Origin: VYDC01 sp034420495
GTDB taxonomy: Bacteria > Chloroflexota > Dehalococcoidia > UBA2979
Length of the DNA stretch: 20,025 nt
Assembly: GCA_034420495.1 (NCBI GenBank)
Contig: DAOULG010000288.1
Location: 1-20,025, forward strand
Direction of reading: 5' to 3'
Shown: positions 14,036 through 20,025 of the stretch, one piece after another
How positions within the stretch are numbered: the first letter of the stretch is position 1
How the letters are laid out: each line of letters opens with the position of its first letter
Position numbers and translations under genes: made by a program
Notes under the pieces: model-generated
Database searches by the model: none
Told to the model about the DNA's origin: nothing
What the model saw: only the letters and a program-made list of their open reading frames with translations

Positions 14036-14578
14036 ATGGCGCTCCGCGCCGGCGTGCTGACGGTCTCCGACGCGGGGGCCCGCGGCGGGCGGGAGGACAC
14101 CGCCGGCCCCGCCGTCGCCTCGGCCCTCTCGGGCGCCGGCTTCGAGGTCGCCCTGCGGGCGCTCCTCCCCGACGAGGAGGAGGAGATCACCGCCCTGCTC
14201 GCCGGCTGGTGCGACCGGGAGGGCCTCTCCCTCGTCGTGACGACCGGCGGCACCGGCCTCGCGCCGCGCGACCGCACGCCCGAGGCGACGGCGGCGGTGA
14301 TCGACTACCCCGTGCCGGGCCTCGCCGAGGCGATGCGCGCCGCCGGCCGCGCCTCCACGCCCTTCACCTCCCTCTCGCGGGGCCTCGCCGGCGTGCGCGG
14401 CCGCACGCTCCTGCTCAACCTCCCCGGGAGCGAGCGCGGCGCGACCGAGAGCATCGGCGCGGTGCTGGGCGTGCTGCGGCACGCCTGCCAGCAGCTCGCC
14501 GCGCCTCCGGCCGGGGGGGCGGGGGGCGGCGATTCCGACGCCACGCACGCCGAGCTCGCGGCCGGCCCGCCGGAGTAG
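14036..14578 (+). CDS. MoaB/MogA-family molybdopterin-binding domain protein
   Basis: Proteins of this fold adenylylate molybdopterin before molybdenum insertion (MogA type); the role of MoaB paralogues is less settled. The 180-residue product starts 'MALRAGVLTVSDAGARGG', the first strand of the fold with its Ser-Asp. It has the nucleotide/molybdopterin-binding 'VVTTGGTGLAPRDRTPEAT' (67-85), 'PGLAEAMR' (94-101) and 'LLLNLPGSERGATESI' (125-140). A Gly/Ala-rich tail of about 25 residues ends it. The compact C-terminal part lacks the longer MogA loop, so it looks closer to MoaB/CinA-like short forms; I leave the symbol blank. It is the first gene of the plus-strand block and ends 7 bp before trmD. 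No other cofactor-synthesis gene is visible. The 185 bp upstream are shared with mraZ, and no clear plus-strand promoter is seen there. Confidence 0.85.
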   Translation: MALRAGVLTVSDAGARGGREDTAGPAVASALSGAGFEVALRALLPDEEEEITALLAGWCDREGLSLVVTTGGTGLAPRDRTPEATAAVIDYPVPGLAEAMRAAGRASTPFTSLSRGLAGVRGRTLLLNLPGSERGATESIGAVLGVLRHACQQLAAPPAGGAGGGDSDATHAELAAGPPE

Positions 14579-14585
14579 CGTCCCC

Positions 14586-15362
14586 GTGCGCATCGACGTG
14601 CTGACGCTCTTCCCCGGCATCCTGGAGGCGCCGCTTCAGGAGACGCTGCTGGGGCGTGCCCGGCGCGCGGGCCTGCTCGAGGTCGTCGTCCACGACCTCC
14701 GCGGGTGGGGGCTCGGGCGCCATCTCTCGGTGGACGACTACCCCTTCGGCGGCGGGCCGGGGATGGTGATGCGCCCCGAGCCCCTCTTCGCCGCCGTCGA
14801 GGCGGTCCAGCCGCTGGCGGAGCCCGCCGCCGAGGTCGTGCTGCTGACGCCCCAGGGGCGCCGCCTCGACGCCGCCCTCGCCGCGGAGCTCGCCGGGAGC
14901 CCGCGCCTGCTCCTCCTCTGCGGCCGCTACGAGGGGGTCGACGAGCGCGTGCGCGAGCACCTCGTCGACCGGGAGGTGAGCGTCGCCGACGTCGTGCTCT
15001 CCGGCGGGGAGATCCCGGCGCTGCTCGTCATCGACGCCGTCGCGCGCCGCGTCCCCGGCGTGCTCGGCGGCGAGGACTCCCTCGCGGAGGAGTCCTTCGA
15101 CGACGGGCTGCTCGAGTACCCGCAGTACACGCGTCCCCGCGACTTCCGGGGCTGGGGCGTCCCCCCGGTGCTGCTCTCCGGCGACCACGGGGCGGTGGCG
15201 CGCTGGCGCCGCGCCGAGCGGATACGCCGCACCGGCGAGCGGCGGCCCGATCTGCTCGCCGCGGCCGACCTCACCCGGGCCGAGCGGGCCTCGCTCGCGG
15301 AGCCCGGGCCGGGGGGCGGCGAGGGGCCGGCCGGCCTCGACGCTTCGGCGGGCGAGCCGTAG
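14586..15362 (+). CDS. trmD: tRNA (guanine(37)-N1)-methyltransferase TrmD
   Basis: TrmD makes m1G37 next to the anticodon, which prevents +1 frameshifting. It is a SPOUT-fold dimer with a trefoil knot. The 258-residue product starts 'VRIDVLTLFPGILEAPL' and has 'DDYPFGGGPGMVMRPEPLF' (50-68), 'LTPQGRRLD' (87-95), the knot segments 'LLCGRYEGVDERV' (110-122) and 'SVADVVLSGGEIPALLVIDA' (132-151) with 'RRVPGVLG' (154-161), then 'EYPQYTRPRDFRGW' (177-190) and 'VPPVLLSGDH' (192-201). The last 20 residues are Gly-rich and unconserved. The start is GTG at 14586, 7 bp after the upstream gene, with no obvious ribosome binding site of its own; coupling is likely. No rimM precedes it. rplS follows after 65 bp. 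Confidence 0.96.
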   Translation: MRIDVLTLFPGILEAPLQETLLGRARRAGLLEVVVHDLRGWGLGRHLSVDDYPFGGGPGMVMRPEPLFAAVEAVQPLAEPAAEVVLLTPQGRRLDAALAAELAGSPRLLLLCGRYEGVDERVREHLVDREVSVADVVLSGGEIPALLVIDAVARRVPGVLGGEDSLAEESFDDGLLEYPQYTRPRDFRGWGVPPVLLSGDHGAVARWRRAERIRRTGERRPDLLAAADLTRAERASLAEPGPGGGEGPAGLDASAGEP

Positions 15363-15365
15363 ACT
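15337..15365 (+). promoter_or_regulatory. Possible rplS promoter overlapping the trmD stop codon
   Basis: TCGACG (15337-15342), a 17-bp spacer and TAGACT (15360-15365) resemble a housekeeping promoter, with four of six matches in each hexamer. The -10 starts at the trmD TAG. The predicted start at about 15372 would give rplS a leader of about 55 nt. In such G+C-rich DNA one such match can arise by chance. Confidence 0.4.
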
Positions 15366-15427
15366 GCGATCCCTCCGGGCCCATCGGCACCGCGCCGACA
15401 CGGCGACCGATTCAGGGGGCAGTCGCC

Positions 15428-15787
15428 ATGCCAGCCGTCGACCTGCGTGAGCTCGCGCCGGAGCGGAACGCCGCCATCCCCGAGTTCGGGGCCGGCGACA
15501 CCGTGCGCGTCTACGTGCGCGTCGTCGAGGGCGGGCGCGAGCGCGTGCAGCCCTTCGAGGGCGTCGTGCTGCGCGTGACGAAGGGGCCGGGCGGGAGCTT
15601 CACGGTGCGCCGCATCGCCTCCGGCGTCGGCGTCGAGCGCAGCTTCCCGCTCGCCTCGCGGCGCGTGGTGCGCGTCGAGGTCCTGCGCCGCGGGCGCGTG
15701 CGCCGATCGCGCCTCTACTACCTCCGCGGGCGCACCGGGCGGGCCGCGCGCGTCAAGGAGGCGCGCCGGGCGCCGGGCGGCTCCTAG
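15428..15787 (+). CDS. rplS: 50S ribosomal protein L19
   Basis: L19 sits at the 30S-50S interface near the A-site side of the large subunit. The 119-residue product matches the usual length and sequence pattern: 'IPEFGAGDTVRVYVRVVEGGRERVQPFEG' spread over 17-45, 'GGSFTVRRIASGVGVERSFPL' spread over 55-75, and 'RRGRVRRSRLYYLRGRTGRAARVKE' spread over 87-111. AGGGGG at 15414-15419 lies 8 bases before the ATG, a good ribosome binding site, so the start is secure. The longer open frame upstream, back to 14705, is inside trmD in another frame. It lies between trmD and priA; trmD-rplS adjacency is widely conserved, and the short spacing to priA (34 bp) allows readthrough. Confidence 0.97.
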   Translation: MPAVDLRELAPERNAAIPEFGAGDTVRVYVRVVEGGRERVQPFEGVVLRVTKGPGGSFTVRRIASGVGVERSFPLASRRVVRVEVLRRGRVRRSRLYYLRGRTGRAARVKEARRAPGGS

Positions 15788-15809
15788 CGGCCGGCCGCCC
15801 CCGCGGCCC

Positions 15810-15815
15810 TATCAT
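15810..15815 (+). promoter_or_regulatory. Possible -10 element for priA (leaderless start)
   Basis: TATCAT lies at 15810-15815, ending 6 bases before the priA GTG at 15822. That spacing would place the transcription start on or next to the start codon. No Shine-Dalgarno sequence precedes the GTG. No convincing -35 hexamer is seen, so the call is weak. Confidence 0.35.
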
Positions 15816-15821
15816 CGGCTC

Positions 15822-18611
15822 GTGAGCGAGCCGCCCCCCGCAGCACCGACCCCGCCCGGAGAGAGGGCGCCGGGACGCAGCCGCTACGCGCGCGTCGCCG
15901 TCAACTCCGGCCAGCGCACGACGATGACCTTCACCTACAGCATCCCGCCGGGCCGCGAGGCCCGCGCCGGGGAGGTCGTGCACGTCCCCTTCGGCGCGCG
16001 CACGCTGCAGGGGGTCGTGGTCGAGGGGCCGTTCGATCTCCCCGGCTACGCCGGGACGACCCGGCCGCTCGATCCCCCGCTCGAGGACGCGCCGGTGATC
16101 CCGGGTCCGCGCCTCGAGCTCGCGCAGTGGATCGCCGCGCGCTACCTTGCCCCGGCGTGGGAGTCCCACGCGCTCATGCTCCCCCCGGGCGCCGGCGAGC
16201 GGCCGCGGAGCCTTGTGGCGCGCGCCGCGGGCGCCGGGCCGGAGCCCGAGCTGCCCGAGGCGCAGGCGCGCCTCTTCGCGCTCCTGGGCCCGGAGCCGCG
16301 GCCGCAGGAGGAGCTGCGCCGGCGCCTCGGGGCGCGCGGCTTCGCGGGGGCTCTCGCCGCCCTCCTCCGCCGGGGCCTGGCGGAGAGGCGCTACCGGCTC
16401 GAGCCGCCGCGCGCGCGCCCGCGCGTGGCCCGGGTCGTGCGCCTGCTCGCGACGGCGGCGGAGGCCCGGGCGCGCGCCGACGCGCTCGAGGGCCGCCGCC
16501 GCTCGCGTCCGGCGCGCGCGCTCCGCGCCCTGCTGGACGCCCCGGGTCCGCTCCACCGGGGGGAGCTCGCCCGCATCGCCGGCGGCCGCGCCGTCGTGGA
16601 GGCGCTCGTCTCAGGCGGCTGGGTCGGGGCCGCCCCCCCGCGCGGGGACGGCGGGGGGGACGACCGCTCCGGGAGGCTCGCCCTCGCCGTCTCCCGCGAG
16701 CGCGCCGTGAGCGAGGTCCGGCGCCTCTCGCGCACGCGCGCGGAGGAGGCGGAGGCGGCGCTGCTGGCGCGGCTCGCCGGCGAGGCCGAGCGGGGCGGGG
16801 AGCCCGAGGCGCCGCTCGCCGACCTCGCGCGCGAGATCGGGCCCGCCGTGCGGGCGGCGGTCGAACGGCTCGCGGGCGAGCGCCTCGTCTCAGTCGAGGA
16901 GGTGCTGAGGCGGCGCGACCCGCTCGCCGGGCTCTCGGTCGTCAGCCGTCCCCGCCCCGAGCTGACCGCCGACCAGCGCATCGCCTCGGCGCGCGCGCGC
17001 TCTCTCATCGACCAGGCGCAGGGCGCCGGCGACCCGGCCGCGGCGCTGCTCCTGGTCGGCGTCACCGGCTCGGGGAAGACGGAGGTCTACCTGGACGCGC
17101 TGGCGCACGCCGTGGAGCGGGGGCGCCGCGGCATCGTGCTCGTCCCCGAGATCGCGCTCACGCCCCAGACCGTCCGGCGCTTCGCCGAGCGCTTCCCCGG
17201 ACGCGTCGGCGTCCTCCACTCCGGGCTCTCGCTGGGGGAGGCCTACGACGAGTGGCACGCCGCGGCCCAGGGGCGCTACGACGTCGTGATCGGCTCGCGG
17301 TCGGCGCTCTTCGCGCCGGTCCCCGACCTGGGACTGGTGGTGGTGGACGAGGCGCACGAGTGGACCTACAAGCAGGAGGAACCGCCGCCCGCCTACGACG
17401 CGCGCGACGTCGCGCGCCGCCTCTGCGAGCTCCACGGCGCCGCGCTCGTGCTCGGCACCGCCACCCCGTCGGCGGAGCAGTGGTACCGGGCGGCGTCGGG
17501 GGAGATGGAGCGCGTCGACCTCCCCCGGCGCGTGCGGGCGGTGCCGCAGCCGGCGGGCGGCGTCGCGGTGTGGCCCTCCGACGAGCTGCCCGCGGTCGAG
17601 GTCGTCGACATGCGCGGCGCGCGGTCGCTCTTCTCGGATGAGCTGTCGGCCGCGCTCGAGGAGACGCTCGACCGGGGGGAGCAGGCGATCCTCTTCCTGA
17701 ACCGCCGCGGGCTCGCCGGCTTCCTGCTCTGCCCGCAGGGGCACTCGCCCGAGTGCTCCTCCTGCGACGTCTCGCTCGCGCTGCACACGCCGGACGGCGG
17801 GGCGGACGGCGCCCCCGGGCGGCGCCTCCTGCTCTGCCACCAGTGCGGGCGCCGGCGCCAGGTGCCGGCCGCCTGCGCGCGCTGCGGCGGGTCGCTCCGG
17901 CCGGCGCGCGCCGGCACGCAGCGGGTGGAGAGCGAGGTGCGCCGCCTCCTCCCGGAGGCGCGCGTCGCCCGCTGGGACCGCGACACCGCCCGGCGGCGCG
18001 AGCAGCACGAGGCGATCCTCGACCGCTTCCTGAGGCAGGAGGTCGACATCCTGGTCGGGACGCAGATGGTGGCGAAGGGCCTCGACCTGCCGGCGGTGAC
18101 GCTGGTCGGCGTCGTGCTCGCCGACTACACGCTCCGCGAGGGCGACTTCCGCTCGCGCGAGCGGACCTTCCAGCTGCTCGTGCAGGTCGCCGGCCGCGCC
18201 GGCCGCGCCGAGCGGTCGGGCCGCGTCGTGATCCAGACGCTGCAGCCGGACGATCGCGCCGTCGAGGCGGCCGCCGCCCACGACGTCGACGGCTTCCTCG
18301 AGGGGGAGCTGCAGTGGCGGGCGGCGCACGGCTACCCGCCGGTGCGGCGCCTGGCGCGGCTGCTCTTCGCCCACCCGCGCCCCGCCTACGGCGCGGAGGA
18401 GGCCGCCCGCATGGCGGCGGAGGTGCGCCGGCTCGCGGCCGGGGAGCCCCACGCCGAGGTGCTCGGGCCGCTGCGCCCGCGCGTGGCGCGCGCGCGCGGG
18501 CGCCACCGCTGGTCGATCCTGGTAAAGGCCGACGACCCCGCGGATCTGCTGCGCCCGCTCGACCTTCCGGCCGGCTGGCGGGTGGACGTCGACCCCGCCG
18601 CCGTCGACTGA
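15822..18611 (+). CDS. priA: Primosomal protein N' (replication restart helicase PriA), enlarged N-terminal half
   Basis: PriA recognises stalled forks and reloads the replicative helicase; it is a 3'-5' SF2 DNA helicase. The 929-residue product is long (732 in Escherichia coli, 805 in Bacillus subtilis). The 3'-end-binding domain starts 'YARVAVNSGQRTTMTFTYSI' (about residue 26). Helicase motifs are 'GVTGSGKTE' (Walker A, Lys419), 'GVLHSGLS', 'GSRSALFAPVPDLGLVVVDEAHEW' (DEAH 509-512), 'YKQEE', 'GTATPSAEQW', 'LFLNRRG' and 'GTQMVAKGLDLPAVTLV', with 'QVAGRAGRAERSGRV' near the end. The zinc region has Cys637, 645, 648, 672, 675, 685 and 688, one fewer than the usual eight. About 200 residues rich in Arg/Ala/Glu between the DNA-binding domain and Walker A account for the extra length. 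GTG 15822 is the first start; no ribosome binding site is obvious. Confidence 0.95.
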   Translation: MSEPPPAAPTPPGERAPGRSRYARVAVNSGQRTTMTFTYSIPPGREARAGEVVHVPFGARTLQGVVVEGPFDLPGYAGTTRPLDPPLEDAPVIPGPRLELAQWIAARYLAPAWESHALMLPPGAGERPRSLVARAAGAGPEPELPEAQARLFALLGPEPRPQEELRRRLGARGFAGALAALLRRGLAERRYRLEPPRARPRVARVVRLLATAAEARARADALEGRRRSRPARALRALLDAPGPLHRGELARIAGGRAVVEALVSGGWVGAAPPRGDGGGDDRSGRLALAVSRERAVSEVRRLSRTRAEEAEAALLARLAGEAERGGEPEAPLADLAREIGPAVRAAVERLAGERLVSVEEVLRRRDPLAGLSVVSRPRPELTADQRIASARARSLIDQAQGAGDPAAALLLVGVTGSGKTEVYLDALAHAVERGRRGIVLVPEIALTPQTVRRFAERFPGRVGVLHSGLSLGEAYDEWHAAAQGRYDVVIGSRSALFAPVPDLGLVVVDEAHEWTYKQEEPPPAYDARDVARRLCELHGAALVLGTATPSAEQWYRAASGEMERVDLPRRVRAVPQPAGGVAVWPSDELPAVEVVDMRGARSLFSDELSAALEETLDRGEQAILFLNRRGLAGFLLCPQGHSPECSSCDVSLALHTPDGGADGAPGRRLLLCHQCGRRRQVPAACARCGGSLRPARAGTQRVESEVRRLLPEARVARWDRDTARRREQHEAILDRFLRQEVDILVGTQMVAKGLDLPAVTLVGVVLADYTLREGDFRSRERTFQLLVQVAGRAGRAERSGRVVIQTLQPDDRAVEAAAAHDVDGFLEGELQWRAAHGYPPVRRLARLLFAHPRPAYGAEEAARMAAEVRRLAAGEPHAEVLGPLRPRVARARGRHRWSILVKADDPADLLRPLDLPAGWRVDVDPAAVD

Positions 18612-18642
18612 GCGGGCGGGCTGGGCGGGGCGCCGCCGTCCA

Positions 18643-18671
18643 AAGACCCAAGGCGGGGGCGCGGGTACAAT
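18643..18671 (+). promoter_or_regulatory. Putative def promoter
   Basis: TACAAT at 18666-18671 is a five-of-six match to the -10 consensus in a G+C-rich background. AAGACC (18643-18648) is a weak -35 with a 17-bp spacer. Transcription from about 18678 would give a leader of about 30 nt containing GAGGAG (18699-18704) before the ATG. This is the clearest -10 element on the plus strand and lies in the 97-bp gap after priA, so def-yajC-secD probably has its own promoter. Confidence 0.55.
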
Positions 18672-18708
18672 CGGGCGGCCGCGCAGCCGATGTGCCCCGA
18701 GGAGCGGC

Positions 18709-19275
18709 ATGACGATTCGCCCCATCCGCTATCTGGGCGACCCCGTGCTGCGCCTGCCGGCGCGGCGCGTGCGGGTCGTGGACGAGAGCGTCCGCCGGCT
18801 GATCGGGGACATGATCGAGTCGATGGAGAGGGCGCAGGGCGTCGGGCTCGCCGCGCCCCAGATCGGCGCCGGGCTCCGGGTGGTGGTGATAGGCCTCCCC
18901 GGGGAGCGCCCCTTCCCGCTCGTCAACCCCGAGGTCGTGGAGCGCTCGGGGGAGCGCCGGGCGGAGGGGGAGGGCTGCCTCTCGGTGCCCGGCTACCGGG
19001 GCGCGCCGGTGCGCTCCGAGCGGGTGGTGGTGCGCGCGCTCGACGGGAGCGGGGCCCCGGTCGAGCTCTCGGCGGAGAACGACCTGCTGGCGCAGGCGCT
19101 GGAGCACGAGGTCGACCACATCAACGGCATCCTCTACGTCGACCGCCTCGGCCCGGGCGAGGGCCTCACCAAGGTCGCCGGGCACGACTGGTCCGAGGAG
19201 GAGGCCCGGGCGGGGGCCGGCTCCGGCGCGCCGCCGCCCGGCCCCCCGGAGGCGGCGCCGGCGGGCGGCTCCTGA
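18709..19275 (+). CDS. def: Peptide deformylase
   Basis: Peptide deformylase removes the N-terminal formyl group from new proteins, using a metal bound by one Cys and two His. The 188-residue product shows all three family motifs: 'GVGLAAPQIG' (44-53), 'EGCLSVPG' (88-95, metal ligand Cys90) and 'LEHEVDHINGILYVDRL' (131-147, HEVDH with His133 and His137 and catalytic Glu134). The N-terminal 'IRYLGDPVLRLPARRV' (6-21) is also typical. About 25 residues at the end are Gly/Pro/Ala-rich and look like a disordered tail. The ATG at 18709 follows GAGGAG. The TGA shares a base with the yajC ATG (TGATG), so the two are probably co-translated. Not paired with fmt here, unlike many bacteria. Confidence 0.96.
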   Translation: MTIRPIRYLGDPVLRLPARRVRVVDESVRRLIGDMIESMERAQGVGLAAPQIGAGLRVVVIGLPGERPFPLVNPEVVERSGERRAEGEGCLSVPGYRGAPVRSERVVVRALDGSGAPVELSAENDLLAQALEHEVDHINGILYVDRLGPGEGLTKVAGHDWSEEEARAGAGSGAPPPGPPEAAPAGGS

Positions 19276-19574
19276 TGGACGTCGTCCTCGCCCTGGTCGT
19301 CGTCGTCGCCGCCTTCTACCTGATCCTGCTCCGGCCCGTGCTCGCGCAGCAGCGGCGCCAGCGCCGCGACATCGCGAGCCTCGCCGAGGGGGACCTGGTG
19401 CTGACCACGGGGGGCTTCTACGCGCGCGTCGTGGAGATCCGCATCCCCGACGAGGGGCCGACCCGGATCCGGCTCGAGATCGCCCCCGGCGTCGTCCTCG
19501 ACGCCACCGCGCACGCCGTGCAGGAGGTGAGCGAGCGCGCACCCCGGGATGCGGATCCGGGCGGGGCGGGGTAG
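19275..19574 (+). CDS. yajC: Preprotein translocase subunit YajC
   Basis: YajC is a small single-span protein that associates with SecDF and the SecYEG channel. The 99-residue product has one membrane helix at the N terminus (2-21, DVVLALVVVVAAFYLILLRP), followed directly by the basic, Gln/Arg-rich 'VLAQQRRQRRDIASLAEGD' and the conserved beta domain 'LVLTTGGFYARVVEI' (41-55), the family hallmark. The ATG overlaps the def stop by one base. secD begins 3 bp after the yajC stop, the common yajC-secD arrangement, which strengthens the call for such a short protein. Confidence 0.93.
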   Translation: MDVVLALVVVVAAFYLILLRPVLAQQRRQRRDIASLAEGDLVLTTGGFYARVVEIRIPDEGPTRIRLEIAPGVVLDATAHAVQEVSERAPRDADPGGAG

Positions 19575-19577
19575 AGC

Positions 19578-20025
19578 GTGCGGTTGCGCCGGAACAGCGT
19601 CGCCCTGCTCCTGATCGCGCTCCTCTCCGCGGCGGCCCTGGTCGTCGTCTGGCCGCAGGATCCCGGGCGCTACCTCCCCGGCGCCGTCCCCTGGCCGGAG
19701 GGGCGCGGCCTCACCATCGGCGGCTTCGAGCGCGAGGAGATGCGGCTCGGCCTCGACCTGCAGGGCGGCACCCGCCTGCTGCTGCGGGCGGTCGTTCCGG
19801 ACGACTTCGACGGCGCGCTCGACGACGCCCTGGACGGGACGATCACGGTGCTGCGGAGGCGCGTCGACGGCGCCGGGGTGGCCGAGGCCGAGATCACGCG
19901 GCAGGGCTCGCAGGACATCTCCGTCCAGCTCCCCGGCCTGAGCACCGAGGAGGCGCGCAGCCTGCTCGGCCGCACGGCGCTGCTGCGCTTCTGCCAGCGC
20001 GCCTCGGTGGCGACCGGCGGCGGCG
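19578..20025 (+). CDS. secD: Protein translocase subunit SecD, N-terminal part (runs off right edge)
   Basis: SecD, with SecF, uses the proton gradient to help pull exported proteins out of the Sec channel. I translated from GTG 19578 and obtained 149 residues before the edge. An N-terminal membrane helix (about 7-25, SVALLLIALLSAAALVVVW) is followed by 'GLDLQGGTRLLL' (the D1 motif of SecD), 'VLRRRVDGAGVAEAEITRQG' and 'ISVQLPGLSTEEAR', all typical of the first periplasmic domain. The remaining domains and the expected secF lie beyond the window. The start 3 bp after yajC implies one transcript with def-yajC. Confidence 0.92.
   Translation, partial: MRLRRNSVALLLIALLSAAALVVVWPQDPGRYLPGAVPWPEGRGLTIGGFEREEMRLGLDLQGGTRLLLRAVVPDDFDGALDDALDGTITVLRRRVDGAGVAEAEITRQGSQDISVQLPGLSTEEARSLLGRTALLRFCQRASVATGGG

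Noticed and set aside
1..20025. Insertion sequences, CRISPR arrays, tRNA/rRNA genes, phage or toxin-antitoxin genes
   Set aside because: I found no spaced direct repeats, transposase motifs, tRNA-like folds or accessory genes. The window is filled by housekeeping genes with gaps no longer than 185 bp.

Overview
The window is very G+C-rich chromosomal DNA with almost no non-coding space. It carries two divergent blocks of housekeeping genes. I see no mobile element, CRISPR array, tRNA, rRNA or phage gene. Several protein blocks resemble what I remember of Chloroflexota homologues: MurF 'EMGMYTTGEIADLARWARPR' followed by 'GVVLNVGPVHLE', MurG 'FLPDVKPGWAVRF' and MurD 'NDSIATTPERARAAL'. My best guess is a high-GC, peptidoglycan-making member of Chloroflexota. 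This rests on recall and motif impression, not on a search, so treat it as tentative (about 0.6).

Block 1 (minus strand, 13850 down to 1) is a division and cell wall (dcw) cluster: mraZ, rsmH, ftsL-like, ftsI, murF, mraY, murD, ftsW, murG, murC, ddl, ftsQ and the 5' part of ftsA, which runs off the left edge. Most junctions are stop/start overlaps of 1-8 bp, so the block is probably one translationally coupled transcript from a promoter upstream of mraZ. The genes cover cytoplasmic muropeptide ligation (MurC, MurD, MurF, Ddl), the membrane lipid steps (MraY, MurG), septal polymerisation and cross-linking (FtsW, FtsI) and divisome assembly (FtsL, FtsQ, FtsA). MurE and MurB, usual members of such clusters, are not encoded between their normal neighbours and must lie elsewhere if the pathway is complete.

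The divergent intergenic region (13851-14035) holds a likely Pmra promoter, a TGGGG-N5-TGGGG pair matching the known MraZ box, a second TGGGG pair over the -35/spacer region, and a perfect 7-bp inverted repeat in the mraZ leader.

Block 2 (plus strand, 14036 to 20025) is a MoaB/MogA-family gene, trmD, rplS, priA, def, yajC and the start of secD, which runs off the right edge. It joins tRNA modification, ribosome structure, replication restart, N-terminal protein maturation and Sec export. Separate promoter-like elements precede rplS, priA and def.

I found no clearly novel multi-gene system. The points most worth checking are residue-level or regulatory: an Asn-to-Ala change in a conserved MraY motif, a PriA zinc site lacking one cysteine, the enlarged N-terminal half of PriA, the absence of murE and murB, and the layered architecture of the mraZ control region.
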